Of a DNA stretch of 64,000 nucleotides, positions 1-10,455 are shown in pieces. How positions within the stretch are numbered: position 1 is the stretch's first letter; each line of letters starts with the position of its first letter. Source of the stretch: Saturnia japonica (Eukaryota; Arthropoda; Insecta; Lepidoptera; Saturniidae). A program made the position numbers and the translations under genes. Below the pieces are notes generated by a model. The model was not told the DNA's origin. It did no database searches and saw only the letters and a program-made list of their open reading frames with translations. The DNA is taken from NCBI GenBank assembly GCA_033032175.1, contig CM065318.1:3906001-3970000 (forward strand), in the 5' to 3' direction.

Positions 1-225
1 AACTATGATTACAGTATTTAATATGTTAAACTTTTCGGTGTGTTTACCGTGTGATTTATCGTGTTAAGATATTTGTGGCAATAATTCTCGTTTAAATAAA
101 AGGAGATATTCAGCGAACCGCGAATATTAACATTTCAGCGTACCTAGACTAAGGGGTGCCTGGACCCATTATTAAACACCGCCATGGTATTGGAATATTA
201 TGTGTGGATGACTTTTTTTTATATA

Positions 226-856
226 CTAGCTGTGCCCGTGGCTCCGTTCACGTCAACTACAGAATTATTGTTAATGATGATCCAATTATCTAATAAGAAT
301 AATACAAAAGAAAAAAATCTATGTAGTGGTTTTGGCGTGATGCGCGCATAACGGCAAATCTGTATATTTTATTTAAATAGATTAGCTGTAACCGCGGCTG
401 CATTCGCGTGGACTAAAAATAAAATGTGGTTAAAATGTCATCGATCGGACACACGCGCGAATCTTGCTCTCTCACGTTCCCGGCTATTTTAAACACAAAA
501 ATGCTTAATATGGTGTTCCTTAGAAGATAGACATATACTATCACTGACTGTTTTGTAGGTCTATTAAGCGCCCGAATTTATTCACCATGACCAGTTTTTT
601 TTTAATTTGCGCGGAACACTAATTATTTTCTAAAATAAAAGTAGCCTAAGTTACTCTTTATAACATCAGCTATCTACAAGTGAAAGTCCCGTCAAAATCG
701 GTCTAACAGTTTTGGTGATTACCCGGAACAAACAGACAGATAGACAAAAAATTTAAAAATTGCTCTTTTATTGTATGTAAAGTATATACATACTTCCATA
801 TGCATTAGTAAAAAGCTGTTACAAACAGACACTTCAATTTTATTAATTGTATAGAT
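226..856 (-). mobile_element. Helitron-like non-autonomous repeats (two, overlapping)
   Basis: Two successive starts of the same repeat are visible, at 226 (CTAGCTGTGCCCGTGG) and about 382 (TAGCTGTAACCGCGGC). The second runs on to AATTGTATAGATTA near 850. Read on the minus strand this matches a repeat found many times in the window, which begins CTATACTAATATTATAAA and ends GGGCACAGCTAG. A 3' CTAG end without terminal inverted repeats fits a non-autonomous Helitron; I infer the lepidopteran Lep1 type from general knowledge. The internal segment near 700-760 (gtctaacagttttggtgatt, followed by runs of cagaca) is also typical. No coding capacity. Confidence 0.55.
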
Positions 857-957
857 TACATTTTGTAAAGCATATCTAATTCTTTTTATAAATTTAAATC
901 GATATTATTTCAAAGTTTCAAGTTGTCACTTCTGCCAGTGTCATGACTTAACAAACT

Positions 958-1170
958 TCTACAAAAGAAAGGAGGTTACTCAATTCGAATGTACCTATAT
1001 ATTTTTTATGAATGTCCAGCCATAACTTCTTTGTTTATGAACCGATTTGAATAATTCTTTTTTTGTCGGATAGGGGATTCACTGGCATTGGACCTTCAAC
1101 TTCGAAGATACACGAGGTAACTCTTCAAAATCATCGAAGTGGGGGTGTTCTTCTTTGTTATAAATTGTCT
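958..1170 (+). repeat. Short repeat, TTGAAGTCGGTTAA family, copy 1
   Basis: This is one of seven copies of a 200-245 bp family in the window. The plus-sense landmarks are AAAGGAGGTTACTCAATTCG, CCAGCCATAACTTC, TTTATGAACCGATTTG, a T-rich run, CCTTCAACTTCGAAGATACA, CTCTTCAAAATCATCGAAG and a terminal ATTGTCT. The other copies are at 14465-14640, 16625-16830, 22240-22484, 40135-40400, 41750-41975 and 62722-62928. The copy at 22240 is inserted in an arm of a fold-back element, which fixes both family ends. Non-coding; it could be a MITE or a SINE without a recognisable tRNA head. Confidence 0.7.
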
Positions 1171-1376
1171 CAACTTCATGATTTTATCTTTTTTGGCATC
1201 ATGATCGAAATGTAAATTGGGTGATATACATTTTTAAGCTATTTCATACACACTAACAACAACACTTACAATTTAAATATAAAGTTTTTTTTAAAATTCA
1301 AGATGTTATTTATATTGTGTGTCGATATTACCTACTACAATCAAACCATAAACACTTTTTTTAATGTAGTACAGGT

Positions 1377-1740
1377 GTGCGCACGGCCTCGATCTTACCT
1401 GATGGTAAGTAAAGATGAGGCCGACGATGTATCGCGCTTACCTGTTAATTGCCTATTCACTCTTCGCTCGAAGACTCCCAAGTTATAGGACTTCATTCAA
1501 CTTAGGTCCTAAGAAAGAGGGCAACAATAATTATGAATGTCAAAAGGCTGCCAGCGGTTTGAAAAACATCCCAGTCATCGAGGAAAACCGGCAAGAAACT
1601 CGACCGGGTTTATCTTTAACTGTACAATTAATATGTACAGTTAATAATCGTATTACTTTAGTGGATTTATACAGAGGGGAATCAGTTAGAGATATCACTA
1701 CCATTCACGTTGCGATTCAATCCTACAATATAATATGATC
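1377..1740 (+). repeat. Dispersed repeat, class unknown
   Basis: The stretch starts near GTGCGCACGGCCTCGATC and contains GATGGTAAGTAAAGATGAGG and a following segment that I recall as a common lepidopteran interspersed repeat. No second copy is obvious in this window. Short open frames cross it, but their composition changes midway and none resembles a protein family. A 10-bp inverted repeat, TAACTGTACA / TGTACAGTTA, lies at about 1618-1645. Confidence 0.4.
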
Positions 1741-2049
1741 CACCCTTCGACAGTGAAACCTGCTTGACATGGCACTCGAATTTATTGTCCGGCAAATGAA
1801 GCTAAACACTCTCAGTTATCTTGTATAGAGCAAGGTGAACGTTAAATCCGTTGAAATCCGTTTTGGAGCGTTGTGATGAACAAAAAGACTTTCTTTTATT
1901 CTGAACAAACCATTCATAATGAGGTTACATAACAGTTCAAACGCATAATAACTTCTCTTCGAACCGGAGAGGTTACGCTTGGCTCATCACCACTAAATAT
2001 TTTCTTTGTGAGTTAAGTATGATAATTTTTTTGTCATTGTTTTAAATGT

Positions 2050-2280
2050 GCAACTGTGTTGTGTTTCTGTGGCGAGTAGGGTTTCCAGAGCTCCTTGGTT
2101 AAGAAGGGTTCAAACGTTCAAAGAGAGGTAGGGTACAGAGAAATTCCTTTAAGCGAATTTCCCTCTATTCGGAGCAGTCCGAATGATATAATATCTCCAA
2201 TCTACAAAAGATCAAACAGAACGGTCTGCTTATCCTGGACTGGAAAATAATTTTCATCATACTTGCAAGTAACAACGTCA
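2050..2280 (+). repeat. Repeat family D, rearranged copy
   Basis: It contains GAGTAGGGTTTCCAGAGCTC followed by a block around GGGTACAGAGAAATTCC and GGAGCAGTCCGAATG. The same modules occur at 2745-2985, 19985-20235 (opposite strand) and 54180-54475. In the 54-kb copy the order of the two blocks is reversed, so this copy is rearranged or composite. Non-coding. Confidence 0.5.
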
Positions 2281-2564
2281 TAACCCCATAAATAAAACCC
2301 GAGAGCCTTTTTTTGCACTAATGCCCGAGGGCGTAATGGATTTTGCAATTGATGCTATTTTTTTACAATCCATTCGGCTGTATGCGTCTTTGCGCCTTTT
2401 ACGTTTCTAAACGCAACATATTTGCATTATCTGTGGAACACTAGCCTGCCAACCGCATAAAAAAACCTGCTCTTCGCAAATTTTGTGACTGTTGAGTTGA
2501 CTAGTATTGTAAAGTAATTTTCATAATGTCTTCGCAAACGTGATTAAAAAAAAATTGTATGTTA

Positions 2565-2673
2565 GACGGGCGGTACGGGAATTACGTACATCGACTCATA
2601 AAAACCCTCAGTCTTCGACTACGGGCTTCTAAATAAACTCGTTCGTAATTCCATAATTACCGCCCTCACAAGA
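2565..2673. mobile_element. MITE-like element with imperfect TIRs
   Basis: The left end GGGCGGTACGGGAATTACG and the right end CGTAATTCCATAATTACCGC are imperfect inverted repeats about 105 bp apart. The interior carries CCCTCAGTCTTCGACTACGG. A compact, non-coding, TIR-bounded element of this size is a MITE by structure. The superfamily cannot be assigned. Confidence 0.5.
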
Positions 2674-2744
2674 CACAATGTACTATTGTTTATCAGCAGC
2701 AAATAAGGCCGTATAGAATTGATGATTCAAAATTTAAAAAAAAA

Positions 2745-2985
2745 AATCCGTGATTAGCATCTCTTGTAGATGGTCAAATGATATGGATGACAGAAGATCG
2801 CAGCCAAGTAGCCTAGTGTGTTGTTCCTGCGATGATTAGAGTTTCCAGAGTTCCTTAAGGTAAGGAGTTCAAGTTCGGTAACGTGCTAGAGATACCTCTG
2901 GTGTTATAGATTTCATAGGCCACGGTAACCGCCTACCATCAGGCGGGCCGTACGCTTGGTTGCGATCTTAGTTGTATAAAAAAAG
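2745..2985 (+). repeat. Repeat family D, copy 2
   Basis: It runs from the region of ACAGAAGATCGCAGCCAAG through GATTAGAGTTTCCAGAGTTC and CCGCCTACCATCAGGCGGGC to CGATCTTAGTTGTA. The CATCAGGCGGGCCGTACGC block recurs at 54420-54460 as TACCATCAAGTGGGCCGTAAGC. Non-coding, probably a SINE or MITE. Confidence 0.6.
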
Positions 2986-3118
2986 AACACTATATTGAAA
3001 TAGCTGAAGGTGTGACACTTTCTGCTAAATGTTTTTATTGATAATAAAGATTATCTGACCGAATAAATATGAGCTGATTCTTGAGTGCACCTTTTGGCGT
3101 TTTTTTTTTGTATTGGGA

Positions 3119-3185
3119 TGGCAGTCTTTCATAATGACGGAAACCAGTGAACGGCAGTCTTTCATAATGACGGAAACCAGTGAAC
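3119..3185 (+). repeat. Tandem duplication, 33-bp unit
   Basis: Two adjacent identical copies of a 33-bp unit beginning GGCAGTCTTTCATAATGACG and ending ACCAGTGAAC. The unit is the left edge of the dispersed repeat that follows. The homologous locus at 19745 has only one, partial copy, so the duplication is local to this insertion. Confidence 0.85.
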
Positions 3186-3420
3186 GGTTACAGAATTTTG
3201 CGTTCGTGAGCAATTTAGTTAAATAAACGAGTATCTATAGGGGGAAAAAAGTTAAACACTGTAAGATGATCGAAAGGTACCTTTTTATCGTAGCTCGGTA
3301 AATTGACGGCCCCTTCCCTGATGTTACAAGCACAAAGCAATCCGATCACGACGGCGACCACCGTGAGATCGTGCTTCATCGACAGTCGAAGCTGTCATGC
3401 CAGCCCGCAAGCCTATCGCA
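3150..3420 (+). repeat. Repeat family F, copy 1
   Basis: This stretch is homologous to 19740-20000 in the same orientation. Shared landmarks are GGTTACAGAATTTTGCGTTC, GTGAGCAATTTAG, AAATTGACGGCCC and CGACCACCGTGAGATC. Identity is roughly 75-80% by eye. No open frame is conserved between the two, so it is probably a non-autonomous element. Confidence 0.6.
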
Positions 3421-4349
3421 AGCTGAATATACACTGATTGACCCCGAAACAAGACAAGTCAAAAGACAGTCAATCAAGATTTTTAAAATCATTTTTTTTT
3501 ATCTAACAAAATTTAAATACTTTTGTAACGAAATAACATGAATACATCTCTCGATGTACTTTGTGGTTTTTAAATAATATTACATGCCAGTATTAATGCT
3601 TAAGTATTGTCTACTAAAACCCATATTAAAATGTATTTTGATTTAAATTGTTTGCAAATACTATGGTCAGTAATAAAAGTTATTATTATTATAAAAGTCA
3701 ATAAAATTACTAATGACTAATTTCATCATGATGCACTTCCGTCACATAATGCGTGCGCAGCTCTAAATTTTACCCTCTCATAAACGCGACAAAATAACAT
3801 CAATATTATAGTGTAAACTAACTTTAAACTAGCCATCTAGTTTACAATTTGAACGGAGTTATTGGCAGTGGCTAGATATCCGATAAATAGATGCCATTAG
3901 TATCTGATATAATCGGTCCGGTATTAGCTTTGTGTAGTGCGAAATCACCTGACAAGCTTAGGGGATTATGCGAAGATTAATCGAAGGCCGTCCAGCTTAA
4001 TCCAAGTCGCAATCTGCTTACTTGTTACGTAGGACACATTATATACTAACTGAAATTAGATTTGGAATGATATGTACTAGCTGACTCGTGCAAATATTTA
4101 GTTAGCTAGTTGATTAAACTGATACCTAATAAATTGCGCCTTAAATTCATTTTCATTAGCATCAACAGAAGACATTTCTAATTAGTCTTCCTTTTTACTA
4201 ACGAAACGTTAATTGTAAATTATTTAATTATATTCCGTCAATACCCAAGGACATAATCTTTAAAATGAAAATAGAATCATTAATTTTGATGAAGAATCAA
4301 CTGAGAGATGGCGTTACCCGGAAAAAAATGCCTTTGAGAAATAATATAA
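3421..4349. other. AT-rich sequence, no gene seen
   Basis: There is no open frame of convincing composition, no repeat shared with the rest of the window, and no splice-bounded GC-rich block. It is treated as intergenic or intronic. Confidence 0.6.
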
Positions 4350-4351
4350 TA

Positions 4352-5586
4352 GGACGGGGAAAAAGTTTCTTCGCATTTTTGTATGAAAACACTAGACATT
4401 TTTTTCAAAGTTTATTTACATTTATTTACAGTATATATGTGCCGTTTTGTTCGTTGACTTTCTGCCATTTTGTAGGTAGAGACATGATTCCGTTGCTTTA
4501 GAAACTTTGGGACTTCTGATCAAAAAAACGCGACAAAAAGTTTTGGCAGTCCTCTCTTGATGTTAACCTTACAGAACCTAAAGAATTTTGAAGAGACCGA
4601 AACAGGTGAAAAACTGAAGGTGAGGGACCAAGGCTATATGGTAAATGCACTAACACCTCCCAGCCAAAGTCTTTTAATTTTTGCTGAGTGGCTAAAGATG
4701 TGTGTGGTCTAGCGTTATCGTGATGAAAGACCACAACCTTTCTGTTGATCAATTCCGGCCGCTTTCTCTCAATTGCTTCCTTTAATCTCATAAGTTATAG
4801 GCAGTAGAGATCCGAATCGATGGTTTCGAAAGCTCATAATGAACAATGCTCTTCCAGTCCCACCATACACACAGCATCATCTTATTTCGAGTTAGCCCAG
4901 GTTTAGCCAGTCTCTGAGGCCTGCCCGATCTTAGACCACGACCTTTTTCGCACGTTCTTGTCGTACGTGATCCACTTTTCATCGGCAGTTATCAATCTTT
5001 TCAAAAACGGCTCGGTTTCATTACGTCTCAATAATGGATCGCAAATGAGTATACGGTTCATTAGGTTTCTTTCTGTGAGCTCGTGTGGCACTCAAATATC
5101 GAGCTTTTTGGTATAGCCAGCTTTCTTCAAATGGGTTAAAACTGTTTTGTGGTAAATTTCCAATTCTTCAGCTACATCGTAACTACTGATATGCCGATCT
5201 TCGTCCACTTTTTCAAAATTGTCGTCCACTTTATTCGTAACAGGGCGACCAGAGCGAGCAAAATTTCCGGACTGAAAACTTGTGAACTAACTTTGTACTA
5301 TTCTTACTGACACTTCATTAGGTCCATAAACATTACAAATTTTTTTCGCTGCTTGTTTTGCATTTTGTTCTTTTTTGTAATAATATTTTTAAATGTATCT
5401 AATTCCTTCATTAGATTCACTTATTTTTACAGAAAGAAAAACAAATGAAATTTTTTATTTTTTATTTATTGTTTTTAAAGTAACCTTTTTAATGTTACCA
5501 AAACCAGCCAGATACAAATAGTACAGCCAAAGAAATTCTATAACAAGTTTATTGTTACGTTATGCGAAAACACTTTTTCCCCGACT
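4352..5586 (-). mobile_element. mariner transposon, inactive, both TIRs present
   Basis: The left terminus GGACGGGGAAAAAGTTTC and the reverse complement of the right terminus, AGTCGGGGAAAAAGTG, pair as terminal inverted repeats. Both are bordered by TA (4350-4351 and 5587-5588), the mariner target duplication. The length of 1235 bp is normal for the family. The interior is a decayed minus-strand transposase. The protein wording is closest to what I know of the cecropia/mori mariners, although the subfamily is an inference. Confidence 0.9.
4498..5370 (-). pseudogene. mariner transposase pseudogene
   Basis: This is a DD(34)D-type transposase that would cut and rejoin the element at TA sites. 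Frames visible in order on the minus strand are: a helix-turn-helix region ending in KKAGYTKKLD near 5100; a TGA where the family has a tryptophan in the WVPHELTE motif; HELTERNLMNRI; TADEKWITYD, holding the first catalytic aspartate (about 4975); KPGLTRNKMMLCVWWDWK after a frameshift in the RSWSK segment; and VVFHHDNARPHTS with the second aspartate (about 4710). The third block, normally PDLAPSDYHLF, reads GPSPSVFHLF, so the last catalytic aspartate is replaced by valine. With at least one nonsense codon, frameshifts and a lost catalytic residue it cannot be functional. Confidence 0.9.
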
Positions 5587-5588
5587 TA

Positions 5589-6160
5589 ATATAATATGAG
5601 AATCCGGAAATATAATTTACCTACTGACATTAGAGAGAGGAACTGGAACCATACAGTAAGAAAAAAATATTTTTAAAGAGTTCTTCTCTTATGATTCACA
5701 TTATACCAAGCTTCGCTCATTTGCTATACTTATAAAAAAAATTCCATACGCACAAATGTTTTTCCAATGTATTAAAAACGCGTTTACTCCGGCTCCACAC
5801 GTTCGCGCGGACCTTGGTATCATCTAACGTTTGGTGCCGGGGTTAATTAAAGAAATTCTAAGCCGTGTATATGTTCAAACGAAAATGCTTGTATAACGCG
5901 AGGTCTTCTTTATTCTAGTTTATTAACGCGCGATATTAGAATTAAACTATATCTCGTGATAATACGTTTGACAAACATGCTACACTTTGTAACACAAGAA
6001 ATGTGATAGGGAGTTAAAATGTAAACTGTTATGAAATATAATGTTTTATTATTGAATATTATTGTGTCATTCATTTTCCGTTGAATAGTGTATTCGTTTA
6101 TATAACTTTCAACGCTTCGACGATAATATTCAATACAGTATGTTATTATTAACGAAATGG
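5589..6160. other. AT-rich sequence, no gene seen
   Basis: I see no open frame, repeat copy or motif that I can support. It ends at the target-site duplication of the LINE that follows. Confidence 0.6.
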
Positions 6161-6169
6161 ACGATTGAA

Positions 6170-6171
<2 letters not shown>

Positions 6172-6231
<60 letters not shown>

Positions 6232-9053
6232 CTGACTACACTGTTAGCCTTAGGGGCCCTAAAGCCGCTGCGGCTTTTACAGCTTCACCGGACTTGGGGG
6301 CGAGCGCAGAGGGCACTCAGCCGCGAAAGTTTTGTGGACGACTCGCACGAGGGTGCCAAAGTGGCCGGACCTCGGCTCGGGCGGTCGTCGCGTTCGCAAA
6401 TAGGTCGCGATCTATTCGAATCCCTACACCTACGATTCGAGCTAACTAAATATACACATAGGCACGTTCCCTTCCTCCTGGGAGGAAGGAAGGAACCGTG
6501 CGTATGTGTATTCAGTAATCGGAATGTTTCTACACTAACTAGCGCTAACTAACTAGCGTAAAAAAGAAAAAAAAAAGGTCCCTCACAGAACCTATGTACC
6601 TGTGTGGTGTGCACGTGTGTATGTTCATACGTGTGTAGTGTTGTATGTAGGTAGCTAAGTGATGCACGTACAGTGTCACTTGTATCGCGCGGGCGGTTGC
6701 CTGACCCAAGGGTTTCACACCGAGGAACGGACCTAGGCTTGGGTTACCGCTAGAGAGGGTGGACGTGACGGTGTGCTGGAGCGAAATTGACCGCCCGCCC
6801 TCTGCGGAGAGAACGGTGGTTACGCGGGCGTGGGCGCTGGCACGCTCTGTTTGGAGAGACGGATGTGTAATATTTATTCGAATTTTCGATGTGATCGTCG
6901 GGATCAATAAAAATATTGCGCGGCCGGCGTTTGCACCGGATGTCCGTGGGTGCCGGAACATAAGTGGCGGCTGTTTTTATTAACGGATTCGCGTGGTTCG
7001 ACGCGGTGTCGAAATACGAACGGGAGAGCTGTTTAACGTAGGCATGTATCGAAGGAAGCTCCATATCTCTATGGAGATCTACGCTTCGAACATACCACGG
7101 GGCCCCGGTGAGACGATAGAGGAACCTATTCTGTATCGATTGTAACCGTTTGAAACTCGACTCGGACATATGTGCGAACACGGCGCAACTGTATGTCAAA
7201 ATTGGTCGAATACACGTCTTGTAGAGCGTGAGCTTATGTCGCGTGGACATTTTACTCAACGAACACAACAGAGGATGCAACCGGCCCAGGACCCACGCGG
7301 CCCTGTTCCTAACCTTACGGATGTGGGGTCTAAAAGAGAGCCTACTATCTAGGGTTACCCCTAGATATTTGGTCTCTCTTACATACGGAATCGGATTATC
7401 GTAGAGCTTAACAGGTTTAAGCTTCCACGGTATCTGTGACGAATCCGCATCGAAGAGCATCGCGGCGCTTTTCGAGGGATTAACGGCTATACGCCACTCG
7501 TTAAACCACTTCCCGAGAGTGGTCACGGAGCGTTGGACTTTGTGTCTGAGGTGGGATCTATTCCTATCTGAGGCATATAAGACTGTATCGTCAGCGTATA
7601 GCCCTACCTCGACCTCCGGGAGTCGAGGTAGGTCACTGACGTACAGGTTAAATAGGCTAGGAGCCAGGATCGAACCTTGGGGAACGCCTGAGCGTATTGG
7701 ACGGGGCGTGGACAATTCACCTTCCACTCTATAGCGAAAGGTGCGATCTGTTAGATAGTCGCGAATTATTTTAATTAGCCTATCGGGGACTTCAAAGTGA
7801 TACAACTTGTAGATCAATCCCTCGTGCCAGACCTTATCGAAGGCCTTGGCAACGTCGAAAAAGACCGCAAGTGTACGGCGGGGTTTATATAATTCAGCAA
7901 AATTAAATGCAACGTGCTCCGTGAGGCGGTGCACTTGATGAGTGCAAGAATATCTAGCACGGAAACCGAATTGCTCAGGCGGATAGAGGTCTTTCTCCTC
8001 TATTACTGACTTGAGACGGTTCAGAAGGATCCGCTCGTACATTTTCCCTAAAGTATTTAGGAGACTGATCGGGCGATAGCTGTCGGGAAGCGACGCGCTC
8101 TTGCCGGGCTTACGGATACCTATGACTATGGCCTTTTTCCAGGCGGCTGGAAAATGGCAGTGGGCTATGGCTACATTGAAGATGCAGACCAAAAGAGCTA
8201 TGAGGCGATCGGGAAGAAGTCTAAGTACTTCATTCCTGATCCCGTCGGGACCTGGTGCTTTTCTAAGCTTAAGGCTTTTTATAATGGAAAGAACCTCCTC
8301 AGACGTGACTGGGGACAGGGAGTCTGTCGCGGGGAGCTTATCCAGCTCCCGCACGCATCCATCGATACCCTCGACCCGGTCGGTATTTGCATCGACACTG
8401 TTCGGAGAGCACTGGCTCTCCAAACAAGTGGCGAGGCACTCCGCCTTGTCGCTGCTATCGAAGGCGAGCGGTATACCGGGACCCCTCTCGAGGGGGGGCA
8501 TAAGATAAGAAGCCTCTATTTTGAGGCTGTGAGCTAATTTCCAGTAAGCCAGATGCGACGACCTTAGCCCTTCGACGAGGGCGTCCCATCTGTGACTTCT
8601 GAGTTCTAATATACGGGCTCTAACCGATCTTTGAAGTGCGCGTAAACGTGCGCGGTTTTCCTCGGTCGGATAGTGGTCGTGCGCACGAGTCGCCGCGTTC
8701 TTTTCCGTCAACAACGCCCGCACGTCGGCAGGGAGTACGAAGCGGCGATCGCTCGCCTCTTCGACCTCTCTCGAGGCCTCTCCGATGCCGGCCTGCAGGT
8801 GGTCGACCAGGGAATCGATCGCGAGATCTACGTCCGCAACGGACCCCAATACGTCCGGGATCCTATCTAAACTGGACGAGGACGGCCTGTCCGCAAGATA
8901 ATGTTTTAGCTTGGCATAGTCAACCACTTGGACCGAAGGAGGGCTAGAGTCGTCTGGTTGACCTAGCTGCATGATGACCGGACGGTGGTCGGAGTCGAGC
9001 TCGTGTACGACCCGAATGAGTCGTAACCGAAGCGCGATACCTTTAATGAGAGC
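6172..9053 (-). mobile_element. Jockey-like LINE, 5'-truncated, recent insertion
   Basis: Both borders are visible. ACGATTGAACC occurs at 6161-6171 next to the poly(T) run (the poly(A) tail read on the minus strand, 6172-6227, 56 nt) and again at 9054-9064 at the 5' end, an 11-12 bp target-site duplication. The element is about 2.9 kb: a 5'-truncated ORF2 (6750-9053) followed by a 3' UTR of about 580 bp. The UTR includes a palindrome (TCCTTCCTCCCAGGAGGAAG on the minus strand, about 6475-6497) that recurs in other copies of the family. The intact homopolymer and TSD indicate a young insertion. Further copies are at 9287, 17667, 23225 and 37895. Confidence 0.9.
6750..9053 (-). pseudogene. LINE ORF2: reverse transcriptase, endonuclease domain truncated
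   Basis: About 767 codons are open without a stop. The frame begins inside the last part of the apurinic-type endonuclease (HELDSDHRPVIM, near residue 30 of the open frame). It continues through RT motifs SYRPISLLNTLGKMYERIL (about residue 330), FFDVAKAFDKVWHEGL with a catalytic Asp (about 405), GVPQGSILAPSLFNLY, and LYADDTVLYA, the YxDD box (about 490). It ends in a basic C-terminal region rich in RP and RR. The apparent ATG at 9068 lies in the flanking duplication, so it is not a native start. The RT is typical of the Jockey clade and would copy the element's RNA at a nicked target. Loss of most of the endonuclease means it cannot move by itself, although the RT part shows no inactivating change. 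Confidence 0.92.
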
Positions 9054-9065
9054 ACGATTGAACCT

Positions 9066-9275
9066 CATTTGACGGCTTTTTTATAGTAGCTGGGGACTTG
9101 GACAAAATGACTAAACTCTGCTTGATAGTAGGTAAAGTATAATCCAAAACCATGGGTTATCACAGACACATCAACAATCTATCGCCATTCGCCATCGTAA
9201 TGCAAATTGCGTAAATAGTAACTGGATATGAACCGGCGGATTCCGAAACGCGACGCATAAAAGCGAAACACAAAG
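9066..9275. other. Host sequence between two LINE insertions
   Basis: About 210 bp of unique sequence separates the 5' end of the minus-strand LINE from the 5' end of the plus-strand LINE. There is no open frame of note. Confidence 0.7.
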
Positions 9276-9286
9276 ACGGGGTTTTC

Positions 9287-9590
9287 TCCGATTAACAAAT
9301 ACACATACGCATGGTCCACTCCTTCCTCCCAGGAGGAGGGGAACGTGCATATGAGTATATATTAGTTAGCTCGAATTCTCCTAAGATTAGGGAATTAGTT
9401 AGATCGCGACTTTTTCGCATTCGCGACGACCGCCCGAGCCGAGGTTCGGCCACTCTGGCACCCTCGTGCGGGTCGTCACAAACTTTCGCGGCTGAGTGCC
9501 CTAAGCGCTCGCCCCCAAGTCCGGTGAAGCTGTAAAAGCCGCAGCGGCTCTGTTTGACGATAGGGCCCCTAAGGCTAACAGTGTAGTCAG

Positions 9591-9652
<62 letters not shown>
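9287..9652 (+). mobile_element. Same Jockey-like LINE family, 366-bp 3' end
   Basis: The sequence is the reverse-complement counterpart of 6172-6560: ACACATACGCATGG, the TCCTCCCAGGAGGAGG palindrome, GACGACCGCCCGAGCCGAGG, AGTCCGGTGAAGCTGTAAAA, GTGTAGTCAGTTCT and an A-run to 9653. ACGGGGTTTTC stands at 9276-9286 and 9653-9663 as the target-site duplication. It is therefore an independent, heavily 5'-truncated, recent insertion with no coding capacity. Confidence 0.9.
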
Positions 9653-9654
<2 letters not shown>

Positions 9655-9663
9655 GGGGTTTTC

Positions 9664-9904
9664 GCTGTACAGCTATACCACTACGTTGTCGCTATTTCGT
9701 CGTTCGTTACTCAGAAGGGTGAGGTTTGCTTGGGTGTCTCATGACGTAAGATTATTTGAAATGCTCCCCTAAGATCCGGCTCTTGGCATATTATTGTCAT
9801 TTCAGCAAAACAATTAGTCCACAATAATTTAAAATCAGTTTGCTGTTGAGTCTACAAAGATTATAAATAGGAATGAAAGACGCCTCATTTGTTTAAAGAG
9901 AGTT
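9664..9904. other. Short intergenic stretch, nothing recognised
   Basis: No repeat or open frame is recognised between the LINE duplication and the Helitron-like element. Confidence 0.5.
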
Positions 9905-10451
9905 TACTAGCTAGTACCCGCGACTTCGTCCGCGTATTATTGGATATACACAGATTGATTTCGGAACACGACAAACAAAAAAAAAACATAGATGGGTTTA
10001 TAACTATGTGTATGGCATTGTAATTATATGCCAATATGAATCCAACACATTAAGCGTCCCAATAAAATTTCAAAAATAATGAAATTCATCCCTTGTTGTA
10101 CCGGCTTGCGAAAAGGTTTTTTGAAAAATGTGAAACGTCTTTTTTATTTCTTACCAAAAGCATAAATATGAACCTTCCTATCGTTAATTTGAGACATGAT
10201 GGGTTTAATATATCTATCTATATACCAATATTAATCAAAATTGGTTTGATGGTTTTTTCATACAAATGTTCATCCCTTACTTCATTCCTTAAAGTTTTCG
10301 CAACAAAAAGTAGCCTATGTCCTTTCCCAAGGTCCAATCTATCTCTATACAAAAAATCAGCAAAATTGGTTCAGCGCTTTAAACGTGAAAACGTAACAGA
10401 CAGACAGATAGACAAGAGTTACTTTGGCGTTTATAATATTAGTATAGATTA
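9905..10451 (-). mobile_element. Helitron-like non-autonomous element, full length
   Basis: The left border is CTAGTACCCGCGACTTCGTC and the right border is TTTATAATATTAGTATAGAT, so on the minus strand the element begins ATCTATACTAATATTATAAA and ends in CTAG. Interior landmarks: CAGACAGACAGATAGACAAG near the right end and GCGAAAAGGTTTTTTG in the middle. The open frame crossing it has no protein similarity and arises from the repeat. Confidence 0.65.
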
Positions 10452-10455
10452 CTGT

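Noticed and set aside
6165..6449. Open frame of 94 codons starting in the T-run
   Set aside because: The long poly-Phe stretch is the reversed poly(A) tail of the LINE and the rest is its UTR read backwards.
7519..8947. Several plus-strand open frames
   Set aside because: They are antisense to the LINE reverse-transcriptase frame and have no family similarity.
6172..9652. Twin-priming product of a single LINE insertion
   Set aside because: Both halves have their own poly(A) end and their own target-site duplication, so they are two insertions.
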